Positions 1 through 7,150 of a stretch of DNA of 64,000 nucleotides are shown here, one piece after another. The notes beneath the pieces are model-generated. The model searched no databases, was not told the DNA's origin, and saw nothing but the letters and a program-made list of their open reading frames with translations. The position numbers and the translations under genes are program-made. Source of the DNA: Planctomycetaceae bacterium (GTDB lineage: Bacteria > Planctomycetota > Planctomycetia > Planctomycetales > Planctomycetaceae); contig JABURQ010000067.1 in the NCBI GenBank assembly GCA_014762625.1, forward strand, positions 1 to 64,000. Direction: 5' to 3'. The stretch's first letter is position 1. Each line of letters begins with the position of its first letter.

Positions 1-737
1 GGGTGAAGTCTTATCAACTATCCGAGAAATCCGCGTCATCCGCGGTCTTACAATTTGGGATTTTTGATTTCTGATTTTGGAACGGTGCCTGGCCTCTTGT
101 GCCTGCGGCCCCCCGGCTGTTTGTCAATGTCTAACAACAAACTGCCGTTAGGTAGAGAGATCGATCTTTGACAATTTGATTTTTTGTTAGTTGTGATTGG
201 TCAGTGGTCAGTTGCGGTTTGCTGTGTGCGCGACAACTGACTACGGACAACGAACCACGGACAAACGACTGTGGTGATCAGACTCACTGAAACCGCAGTC
301 TTTTCTCGCTTTCCCAGACAGGCGCGATTTCAGATTTCGCGGCGGACGGTCCAAAAACCGGGCAAATCCATCGGGTTTCGTCCCAAGATGACAATATGAC
401 AAGATGACAACTTCAAAATTGTCATCTTGGAAACTTTAAGGACTTACGACGAAAACAGCCGCATCTCTTCCAGACACGGAAAACATGTTTTCGCCAAACA
501 GCACACAACAACAAATCCTGCGCGAAGTGTGAGAAATCGGGCCAAAACTGGCGTTTTCCACACGTGTTGATGACTTTGTGACTTGATGTCTTTCAAATTG
601 CTCAATACGAAAACTCTCGGGATTCAGCCACAATTCAGCGAAACGTCTTCCAGACACGGAAAGCACATTCTGGAGCATGAAGGAGACGTGACGCAGCGTT
701 GCCGGTTGCCTGCATCGAAATACCCAACGTTGAGAAA
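1..737. other. Non-coding, repeat-containing region
   Basis: No convincing gene is seen. The stretch contains pieces typical of planctomycete intergenic DNA: a repeat-like CCGCGTCATCCGCGG near position 31, an alternating GACAACTGAC / GAACCACGGAC tract at about 190-270, a perfect 13-bp inverted repeat at 383-395 and 418-430, and an exact 17-bp direct repeat at 466-482 and 646-662. Short open frames here lack ribosome binding sites and recognisable products. Confidence 0.6.
383..430. repeat. Perfect 13-bp inverted repeat
   Basis: CCAAGATGACAAT at 383-395 is exactly mirrored by ATTGTCATCTTGG at 418-430. The spacer contains another copy of the core (CAAGATGACAA, 400-410), so two alternative pairings with the right arm are possible. 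It lies about 300 bp beyond the end of the oxidoreductase. No T-run makes it an obvious terminator. Confidence 0.6.
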
Positions 738-2048
738 TCAAACCCGCGGCGTTCCCCAGTGGTCGGTTCGATATTCGCGCTGGACCAGTTGGTTGGCGGC
801 TTCGTCGTTGGTGATAATTTCCCGTTCCGGGTCGAATTCCAACACTCGCCGGGTGCGGGCGGCGATATTCGCCAGATGCACGATCGTCGCCGCCCGATGG
901 CCGACATCGATATTCGCGGCGGGGCGAGAACCCGATTTGATCGCGGCGAGGAAATCGTCGTAATGATCGTTCAACGTGGGACGTCCTTCCATCTTCGCGA
1001 TCAGTTTGTTGCGACGGCCGTACATCCGCCAGCCGCGAGTGTGACCGACGATCAGCACGCCCTCCGTGCCGTAAAAGGCGGCTCCGTTTTCGTACTCTTC
1101 CTGCACGTAGGGGGACCAGTCCCGTTGTTCGAAAATCAACTGTTTCCGGCGACCTTCCGGAGTGCCGTCGACGGGATACTCGCAGACGGCGTATTGAGTA
1201 TCCGGGAATTGCTGATCGTCGTCGAAGAAATACTTCCCTCCGAGGCAGGTGACGGTCGAGGGATGAGTCTCAATGCCGAGCCCCCACAAGGCGACATCGA
1301 TATCATGGACGCCGTCGTTACCGATGTCTCCGCAGCCGAAGTCGTACCACCAGCGCCAGATACTATGCAGCATGTTGGACCGATACGGCACCATCGGAGC
1401 CGGTCCGACCCAGGTGTCGAAATCGAGATGTGCGGGGGGCGTGCTCGGCTGAGTTTTGCCGATCGATCCCCGGCGTTGACTGTTCCAGGCTTTGGCCACG
1501 AGGACTTCCCCAATCTCGCCGGCATGCAGTCGCTGGAAGGCTGCTTTCAAGAACGGTGCGCTGCGGCTTTGCGTTCCTACCTGAAGGACGCGTTTATTGC
1601 GTTCGACCGCCTCTGCCATCAAGCGTCCTTCTCGAATGTTGTGACAGCACGGCTTCTCGACGTAGACATGTTTGCCCGCATCGAGTGCGAGAATCGCGGC
1701 GGGAGCGTGCCAGTGGTCGGGAGTGGCGATCCAGACCGCCTGGACGCGTGGATCGTCGAGAACCTGACGCAGATCGGAGGTCTGCTGAGGTTTGGTATCG
1801 CTGCGCGATTCCACCTCTTCCGCGGCCTTGGCGAGTCTCTGGGAATCGACATCGCAGACCCAGGCCACCTCGATGTCCTTCCGGTCGGAGAGAGTCCGCG
1901 TGTGATTGCCGCCCATTCCGCCGGTTCCGATCACACCGATGGTCAGCCGTTGTGTCTCCTGAGCGGAAGCGATGCCGGTCGAGATGCCGACGGCCAGGGC
2001 ACCGGCTCCGGCGGATTTCATGAACAGTCGTCGTTGTTCGTCGGTCAT
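738..2048 (-). CDS. Tat-exported Gfo/Idh/MocA-family oxidoreductase
   Basis: An NAD(P)-dependent dehydrogenase-type protein of 436 residues, probably acting on a sugar or inositol-like substrate outside the cytoplasm. The N-terminus carries a twin-arginine signal (RRLFMK followed by a small hydrophobic stretch). A Rossmann motif (GVIGTGGMGG) follows, and an EKP motif (EKPCCHN) sits where the family places its substrate-adjacent lysine. The start is the Met of MTDEQRR because GAGGA lies about 9 bases upstream; an open frame continues 18 codons further without a site. Planctomycetes carry many such exported paralogues. Substrate cannot be read from the sequence. It stands alone, with a MITE-like element about 110 bp upstream. 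Confidence 0.9.
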   Translation of the reverse strand: MTDEQRRLFMKSAGAGALAVGISTGIASAQETQRLTIGVIGTGGMGGNHTRTLSDRKDIEVAWVCDVDSQRLAKAAEEVESRSDTKPQQTSDLRQVLDDPRVQAVWIATPDHWHAPAAILALDAGKHVYVEKPCCHNIREGRLMAEAVERNKRVLQVGTQSRSAPFLKAAFQRLHAGEIGEVLVAKAWNSQRRGSIGKTQPSTPPAHLDFDTWVGPAPMVPYRSNMLHSIWRWWYDFGCGDIGNDGVHDIDVALWGLGIETHPSTVTCLGGKYFFDDDQQFPDTQYAVCEYPVDGTPEGRRKQLIFEQRDWSPYVQEEYENGAAFYGTEGVLIVGHTRGWRMYGRRNKLIAKMEGRPTLNDHYDDFLAAIKSGSRPAANIDVGHRAATIVHLANIAARTRRVLEFDPEREIITNDEAANQLVQREYRTDHWGTPRV

Positions 2049-2155
2049 GATGAATTTCCTCTGCGTGGGAGACCCCTGAAGTGAGGGATAAAGCAGTGAC
2101 ACTCATTGTGCCCAAAATCGAGTCGGGTTGGGAGGAAATTCCGTGGATGAGCTAA

Positions 2156-2401
2156 CAGCCCGTTGAAAAACTCAATTTTGCCGCGAATGGCTTTTTGAGT
2201 TGAATCACATCGTCACAAATTCTCGATGAATCCCAGCATGGCTGGCTTGTTGATTCGAGACCACACCATCAAAGTCTGCGAACGGTTTGAAGCTGACAAG
2301 ACTTTGATCGGCGGAACCGGAAAGATTCACCTGCGAATTTCTTCCTTGTGCTCATCTCAAAACTCTCATTCTCGCGGACAAATCCGTTTCTCAACACGCT
2401 G
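2156..2401 (+). mobile_element. MITE-like element, copy A (long form)
   Basis: A 246-bp non-coding element. Its left end is CAGCCCGTTGAAAAAC and its right end, read on the other strand, is CAGCGTGTTGAGAAAC, so the ends are imperfect inverted repeats. CTAA stands directly outside both ends (2152-2155 and 2402-2405), as expected of a 4-bp target duplication. Outer parts match copies B (6962-7120) and C (18666-18824) closely. Copy A carries roughly 87 extra bases in the middle (about 2233-2322) that the other two lack. No transposase is encoded, so it would need one supplied in trans. Confidence 0.75.
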
Positions 2402-3418
2402 CTAAGATTGACTGACTCGCAACACTTTGGCACCACGAACGGGGCCATGCTTGAGGTCCATGATTGCCCGGTTCGCGTCCGCCAGGTCGTACACTTCGAC
2501 GGTCGGTTGAATGGGGATTTCGGCGGCGATCGGGAGAAACTCACGAATGTCGTTCGCAGTGATGTTTGCGACCGACTTGATTTCCCGTTCCATCCACAAA
2601 TCCTCGTGGTAGTTCAGGTTCTGGAGGTATTCCTGATCGCCGGCTTCCTTGCGGATGGCGTTGATCACGAGACGTCCGCCCGGCACGAGATTTTTCATCG
2701 CCTCAACGACTGGTTTCCAGGCCGGAGTGGTGTCGATAATGGCGTGCAGTGGATCGGGAGCACGGTCTGCGGTGTCGCCCGCCCAGGTCGCTCCGAGTTC
2801 CCGGGCGAATTTTCGGGCATCGTCATCGCGAGCGAAAACCGAGATCTTGGTCTCCGGGTAGAGATGTCGGGCGAGTTGGAGAACCTGGTGTCCCGAACCG
2901 CCGAATCCGGTCAGCCCCAGCCGCTGTCCGTTTTCGAGATTCGTGAGCTTCAGCGCCCGATAGCCGATCGCGCCCGCACACAAGAGCGGAGCCGCCTGTT
3001 CGTCGTCGAAGGCTTCTGGGATTGGATAAGCATAATCCTCCGAGACGGTTGTAAATTCCGCATAGCCGCCAAACGCATCTCGCCCTGTGGCGCGAAACTC
3101 AGGACTCAGGTTCTCCTGGTCTCCACCGCACGAGGAATGAATCCAACCGACTCCCACCCGATCCCCCACCTTGAAGGTTTCGACAGCTGGCCCCACCTCG
3201 ACGATTCGTCCCACAATTTCATGTCCCAGCACCATCGGGAATTCGGGCGGGGCGGTTCGTCCCTCGATTTCATCGAGTTCCGTATGACAGACGCCGCAGG
3301 TGGAAACCTGAATCAGAACTTCATGACTGGTGGGCTGGGGGCAATCCATCTCGACCATCTCAAGTGGCGAGTCGGTCTCGTCGAGGGAAACGCATTGGGG
3401 CAGGATCATGGCCTTCAT
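2402..3418 (-). CDS. Zinc-type alcohol dehydrogenase with eroded structural-zinc loop
   Basis: A 338-residue medium-chain dehydrogenase of the AdhA/zinc-binding alcohol dehydrogenase type, expected to interconvert alcohols and aldehydes with NAD(P). Catalytic-zinc residues are visible: CGVCHTELDE near residue 37 and GHEIVG near 65. The Rossmann glycines (GLTGFGGSG) are near 170. The lobe that normally holds four structural-zinc cysteines is shortened to SSCGGDQENL with a single Cys, immediately before a family-like stretch (FRATGRDAFGGYAEF). The protein stop codon TAG lies in the CTAA/CAGC edge of MITE copy A. It follows the BON and 69-residue genes with a gap of about 150 bp. AdhA, BON and stress-signalling genes often cluster in bacterial low-oxygen or stress regulons; that role is inferred here. 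Confidence 0.9.
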   Translation of the reverse strand: MKAMILPQCVSLDETDSPLEMVEMDCPQPTSHEVLIQVSTCGVCHTELDEIEGRTAPPEFPMVLGHEIVGRIVEVGPAVETFKVGDRVGVGWIHSSCGGDQENLSPEFRATGRDAFGGYAEFTTVSEDYAYPIPEAFDDEQAAPLLCAGAIGYRALKLTNLENGQRLGLTGFGGSGHQVLQLARHLYPETKISVFARDDDARKFARELGATWAGDTADRAPDPLHAIIDTTPAWKPVVEAMKNLVPGGRLVINAIRKEAGDQEYLQNLNYHEDLWMEREIKSVANITANDIREFLPIAAEIPIQPTVEVYDLADANRAIMDLKHGPVRGAKVLRVSQS

Positions 3419-3574
3419 AGCGCCATCGAATCAACTTTGGGAACTCAGTTCAAGGGCAGGATGACGGAGTTCGATCCAGAGAGAGTGATCGACGGACTGC
3501 AAGATTGTCAGTACGCTCCACTAACCCGGACGACATCTCCCTTCCCCCGATGGGAACCAAATTTGGCGGGGGAC

Positions 3575-3784
3575 TTATTCGTCCGGAAGATTCGTGGAAT
3601 CCATACTGATCGAGACCAGAGGAGCCGTCCATCTCGTCGGTTTGGAATAACCTCGTTTGAGGTATTCCCGCTCCGACCATTGAGAACGGATCATTTCACA
3701 CTGTTGACGAATTTCCTCCCGGGATGGCAAAAACACACATTCCGGATCTTCCAGAGCGAGGTGATGAGACAAGGTGTCAATCAT
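3575..3784 (-). CDS. Small hypothetical protein coupled to the BON gene
   Basis: A 69-residue soluble protein with the segment REEIRQQCEMIRSQWSERE, helical and rich in charged residues. Its ATG overlaps the TGA of the preceding BON-like gene by four bases (ATGA), which argues for translational coupling and a real gene. I recall similar short proteins ending a stress operon in planctomycetes but cannot name a family or function. Confidence 0.6.
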   Translation of the reverse strand: MIDTLSHHLALEDPECVFLPSREEIRQQCEMIRSQWSEREYLKRGYSKPTRWTAPLVSISMDSTNLPDE

Positions 3785-4077
3785 AGTTCTTTCCCTCCAA
3801 TGAGTGTGGTGCGAGTTGCTGGGTTGACTTGGATATGGTCTTCAAGAAGTTCCGGCTCAATCCGACGAAGTGCGGAGCAGATGGCTTGTTGTTTCAGATG
3901 GAAATTGTCCACCCGGCCACTTAACCGGATGGTTTGGTTGGGGGTCATCGAGACATGGATTTGACAGTGCGGATTGAAATAGCTGCTGTCATGCAGCGAT
4001 TCCAGGACCTGATCACATAAACTGAGCGTTTCGTTTGGTTCGAGGCGATAATGGCCCGTTTTGACTGTCGTCTTCAT
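3781..4077 (-). CDS. BON-domain-like protein
   Basis: A 98-residue protein resembling a single BON module (an alpha/beta fold proposed to bind phospholipid or to help oligomerisation). The central part reads IHVSMTPNQTIRLSGRVDNF followed by a helix (LKQQAICSALRRI), the beta-glycine-beta-alpha pattern of BON. No signal peptide is visible, so it is probably cytoplasmic. GAGAAG lies upstream of the ATG. The gene begins about 50 bp downstream of two tandem hairpins with T-runs, so its expression may depend on read-through from the ANTAR operon or on a promoter inside that leader. Confidence 0.65.
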   Translation of the reverse strand: MKTTVKTGHYRLEPNETLSLCDQVLESLHDSSYFNPHCQIHVSMTPNQTIRLSGRVDNFHLKQQAICSALRRIEPELLEDHIQVNPATRTTLIGGKEL

Positions 4078-4125
4078 CTCGGTCTTCTCCCGTCAAATTC
4101 ACTGGTGATCGGATCCTTCCGGCGT

Positions 4126-4255
4126 AAAAAAAGCTCCAATGGTGTTGGTCACCTTTGGAGCTGTCGTTGCCCAATAAAAAAAGCACCTCCCGCGTGCTTG
4201 CGGAATGTGCTTTCATTGCCATTCGTAAATCAGACCCGCCGTGAGTCTGATTTTT
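4126..4255 (-). terminator. Three consecutive hairpins, two with 7-U tracts (terminators or attenuator leader)
   Basis: On the minus strand, downstream of the ANTAR gene, three hairpins come in order. The first (4253-4227) has a perfect 9-bp stem, AAATCAGAC with GTCTGATTT, and a 9-base loop. The second (4213-4180) has the outer stem AAAGCAC/GTGCTTT over an inner GC stem and ends in seven T. The third (4162-4132) has a 13-bp stem with one mismatch (AGCTCCAA and its partner) and ends in seven T. Hairpins two and three look like classical intrinsic terminators. They either insulate the regulator operon from the BON operon or form a regulated leader. ANTAR proteins work by antitermination, but the expected pair of A-x-x-G hexaloops is not evident. 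Confidence 0.85.
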
Positions 4256-4348
4256 AATAACGTACCAATTGGAATGAGATGATCAAGATTATTTTCGGAA
4301 CATTCCGGCAGTCGTCTCGCTTTGAGGGTAATTCCTCGCGCGAGAGAG

Positions 4349-4936
4349 TTATGGACGAAATGCCACATCAGCTTCCATTATGGTCCGTGCAATCTCGATC
4401 ATCTTCTGGTTTTTCTGACTGGAAAGAAGCTGTAATCGCCGGAATGCTTCGGACTCGCTCAACTCGGCACGCTCCATCAGAATCCCTTTGGCGCGTTCGA
4501 TGATTTTCCGATCTTCGAGGGCTTGTTGCAGATTACTCGTCTGCTCTTCCAGAGCCTTGAATTCCCGAAATCGCTGAGCCGCGAGTTCGATCGATGTTTG
4601 CAGGCTCTTTTCATTAACCGGCTTCACCAGATAGGCGAGCACCCATTGCTTCATGGCGCGTTGCAGAAATTCGTCGTCGTTGTAAGCCGAGAGAATGACC
4701 ACAGGGACGGGTTGAATTTCGCGGATTTGCTCGATGGCCGTCAGACCATCGAGGTCTGGCATACAGATATCGGTGATGACGAGGTCAACCTGGATTTTCT
4801 GCATCTGTTCTACAAGTTCCCGCCCGTTGGCCGCGGCGATAGGGACCTCATGCCCCAATTCCTGCAGAGTTTCCTCCAAGTCGGTTCGAAGGTCTGTTTC
4901 ATCTTCCGCAATAGCAATTTTGAGGGGATGTGACAT
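4349..4936 (-). CDS. ANTAR-domain response regulator
   Basis: A 195-residue cytoplasmic regulator. Residues 1-125 form a CheY-like receiver: acidic pair ED near residue 11, the phosphoacceptor Asp in LVITDICMPDLDG near 57, a conserved Ser in VILSAYN and the Lys in YLVKPV. A coiled linker (FKALEEQTSNLQQALEDRK) leads to an ANTAR domain (IERAKGILMERAELSESEAF), the RNA-binding module that acts by transcription antitermination. It starts 5 bases after the histidine-kinase remnant and follows the phosphatase and Nudix-like genes. Since the adjacent kinase is deleted internally, another kinase or acyl phosphate must phosphorylate it. The hairpins just downstream are an obvious candidate target. Confidence 0.95.
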   Translation of the reverse strand: MSHPLKIAIAEDETDLRTDLEETLQELGHEVPIAAANGRELVEQMQKIQVDLVITDICMPDLDGLTAIEQIREIQPVPVVILSAYNDDEFLQRAMKQWVLAYLVKPVNEKSLQTSIELAAQRFREFKALEEQTSNLQQALEDRKIIERAKGILMERAELSESEAFRRLQLLSSQKNQKMIEIARTIMEADVAFRP

Positions 4937-4941
4937 TTCAC

Positions 4942-5265
4942 TTAATCCACATTTCGAGGTTTCAATGGTAGCTTGACAAGGAATCGAGTTCCCGTCTTGG
5001 AAGGTTCGATTCCGACTGTCCCGCCATGGGTTTCAATGTAACGTTTGACGATCGCGAGTCCCAAACCGGTTCCTCTCGTTTTGGTCGAATCTCCCTGCGA
5101 GTAGCCGAACATCCTTTCGGCAGAAGGGTTTGCAGCTTCGATCGTCCCGTATTTATTGATGCTGATAATCCCGTCAACAACGCTGTTGAGAATGGCGCGA
5201 AGTTTTTCCTGGTTGATCTGCATTGATGTATATCGGGTATCAGTCGATTGTTCAGTATCTGTCAT
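4942..5265 (-). pseudogene. PAS/histidine-kinase remnant with internal in-frame deletion
   Basis: This 107-residue frame starts like a PAS sensor (QINQEKLRAILNSVVDGIIS, then ANPSAERMFGYS) and, at about residue 60, jumps straight into the last part of a HATPase domain (TRGTGLGLAIVKRY, the G2 box). The rest of the PAS domain, the dimerisation helix with the phosphorylated His, and the N and G1 boxes are absent. It cannot be a working kinase. The reading frame, stop codon and a good ribosome binding site (AGAGGA, 8 bases before ATG) are intact, so a small protein may still be made. The missing pieces would normally total several hundred bases. Its place beside the ANTAR regulator suggests it was the cognate sensor kinase. 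Confidence 0.8.
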
Positions 5266-5407
5266 GAGCGATTTCCTCTCGTGTGAGATGTGATCGCATG
5301 AGTATTCATTCTATCATGAGAAAGGAGGAGACCGTTTGGCAAGAGGGTGCTTCATGCGCAGAGCAAAAAGTTCGCACTCAAGGCGAGTCAGCTGGACGCA
5401 ACGTCTT

Positions 5408-5896
5408 TTAGAGATTGGCTTTGATGTGTGCCGGAATAATATCCGCACGTTCGATCAGTTCGAGTTGTCGGGAATCGAATTGATAGCCTTCTTGGGGACT
5501 TGCCTGAGCAATTTCCGTCAGCGTAAACCATCGGATGCGGGGGTGCTGATCGATGAGATCGCGTGCCTTCTGACCATAAAGATGTACTGGGAAAAATTGG
5601 ACGATCACCCATTGAGGAGTTTCTTCGCCCGGCCATTCGATCGGCGCCTGGTGATGTGCCATTGAGAGCCCGGAGATGATGTAATCCTTCTTCGGATTTA
5701 ATCCGAGTTCGGCGATCAAGTTTTTATGCAAGCATTCTCGATACGTTTCCCCCTCTTCCCGCTGGGATTGAATCATTCGATAGACTTGTAGCTCGTCGTC
5801 CCGAATCATCAGCCATTGTTCGACTTCGTTGATGAAGCGTCGGACGATACCGATCGACCCCACGAAAGCTGTTGATACTTCATCATGTTCGTTCAT
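5408..5896 (-). CDS. Nudix-like protein with degenerate catalytic box
   Basis: A 162-residue protein that fits a Nudix fold: N-terminal strand AFVGSIGIVRR, then EEGETYRECLHKNLIAELGL at the Nudix-box position. Compared with the GX5EX7REUXEEXGU signature, the first Gly, the RE pair and one of the two metal-binding Glu are replaced, leaving part of the acidic set. It may be a non-catalytic nucleotide or metabolite sensor, or a divergent hydrolase. Its ATG overlaps the TGA of the SpoIIE phosphatase by four bases, so both are made together. Neighbours place it in the phosphatase/ANTAR signalling operon. Confidence 0.65.
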   Translation of the reverse strand: MNEHDEVSTAFVGSIGIVRRFINEVEQWLMIRDDELQVYRMIQSQREEGETYRECLHKNLIAELGLNPKKDYIISGLSMAHHQAPIEWPGEETPQWVIVQFFPVHLYGQKARDLIDQHPRIRWFTLTEIAQASPQEGYQFDSRQLELIERADIIPAHIKANL

Positions 5897-6771
5897 GATA
5901 AATTCTCACGTTGATCGCCGGAATCAATTTCCGTGACACGTCCCACCAGACGGATTGCAGCTTTAATGTTGTCTTTGAAGGAAATTCGGTTGCCCGTAGG
6001 GCGAATGAGCAGTGCGGTCACGTCATCGTTCTTCAAATTGTCGGCGTGATATTTTTCCAATTGAGAATGCAGCCATCGGATCGCATTTTCCGGCTCGTCA
6101 AGATCATTCAGAATACCGATGAGCCCTTCGGAGTTTAGAAGGTTCCCGGATTTGTCCAATGCCTCCGAGAAGGCGTCGGTATGACACAAGAGCATATCGC
6201 CCGGAGTAAAAGCGACTTGCAAGGTTTGATACGTCGTTTCCTCCAGGATACCGAAAGGGAGAGCCGGGTCCAGATTCGATCCAGCATTATCGGAGATTCC
6301 GAATGCCGTCCATTGTCTACTCTTCGCCTGGTACAACAATGGGCGAGGGTGGCCGGCGATAGAGACTGTCAACGATTGGCGAGGAGAAAAATAGGTGGCC
6401 ACGACAGCGGTGGCAAATCCACCGTCTTCGGAGATCGCATTGAATTCACGATTAATTCCAGCCATCAAATTTGATTGGCGGATGACATTGACATTTTGAC
6501 GCATGATGCTGCGGAGCTTGTCAGCCGTTTCCGCGACTTGCTGTCCATGTCCGGTAACATCCGCCAACAAAACACGTGAGATTCGCCCTGATGCGCAGGA
6601 TGTCAAGTAGTAGACATCACCGCCATTCTTGTCTCCCCCATAGGGTTTGCAGAAAACCTCCGCGGTCAGTCCTGTCATGCTGATGTTTTTTTCGACCGCG
6701 GAGTTGCCGCCCCAAAGCTCCATGCATTGCATGCGGTGCGGGGAATCAGGAGGAGGTGATGCGAGGCTCAT
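5893..6771 (-). CDS. SpoIIE-type PP2C serine phosphatase
   Basis: A 292-residue PP2C-like phosphatase. Metal-binding acidic motifs are visible: GGDVYYL near residue 50, ADVTGHG near 70, HTDAFSEA near 195 and NDDVTALLIR near 250. There is no receiver or membrane segment, so it is a stand-alone cytoplasmic enzyme. SpoIIE-type phosphatases usually act on anti-sigma-factor antagonists or other phosphorylated STAS-like partners; none lies in this window. It is first in the minus-strand operon leading to the Nudix-like protein, the kinase remnant and the ANTAR regulator. The start is the first Met; a Shine-Dalgarno site is weak, and a Met at residue 14 or 17 could also serve. Confidence 0.9.
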   Translation of the reverse strand: MSLASPPPDSPHRMQCMELWGGNSAVEKNISMTGLTAEVFCKPYGGDKNGGDVYYLTSCASGRISRVLLADVTGHGQQVAETADKLRSIMRQNVNVIRQSNLMAGINREFNAISEDGGFATAVVATYFSPRQSLTVSIAGHPRPLLYQAKSRQWTAFGISDNAGSNLDPALPFGILEETTYQTLQVAFTPGDMLLCHTDAFSEALDKSGNLLNSEGLIGILNDLDEPENAIRWLHSQLEKYHADNLKNDDVTALLIRPTGNRISFKDNIKAAIRLVGRVTEIDSGDQRENLS

Positions 6772-6961
6772 ACCTAGGGCCAGTGAAATGATTGAACGAG
6801 CATTTCAGTATAGACTGGCTGTCAATTCTTTTCAGAAGTTTACTGAAATGCGCGGGTCTGTATTTTATTTAAGAATTGTGAAATTCTTCTGTATTCGAGA
6901 AAATCCTTAATTAAAATAGGAAACTGAAGTTCGAATCAGTTCCTGTTACCTTTAATCCTAA

Positions 6962-7120
6962 CAGCGTGTTGAGAAACGGATTTGTACGCGAGAATGAGAG
7001 TTTTGAGATGAGCACAAGGAAGAAATTCGCAGGTGAATCCCATGATTCATCGAGAATTTGTGACGATGTGACTCAGCTCAAAAATCCATTCGTAGCAAAA
7101 TTAAGTTTTTCAACGGGCTG
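6962..7120 (-). mobile_element. MITE-like element, copy B (short form)
   Basis: A 159-bp copy of the same element as at 2156-2401, in inverse orientation, flanked by CTAA at 6958-6961 and 7121-7124. It lacks the central extra segment of copy A. Its edge lies 30 bp before the start codon of the DUF1592 gene, so it may contribute promoter or leader sequence there. The remaining upstream gap, 6772-6961, shows nothing recognisable. Confidence 0.75.
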
Positions 7121-7150
7121 CTAAGAGTCAAAAGTAAAGCATCCGCACTC

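Noticed and set aside
699-2084. 461-codon plus-strand frame
   Set aside because: It is the complement of the Tat-exported oxidoreductase, which has clear motifs and a ribosome binding site.
3450-3680. 76-codon frame overlapping the 69-residue hypothetical gene
   Set aside because: The 69-residue gene is coupled to the BON gene by an ATGA overlap; this frame has no such support.
2348-3964. 538-codon plus-strand frame
   Set aside because: It runs through MITE copy A and opposite the alcohol dehydrogenase and BON genes, which are well supported.
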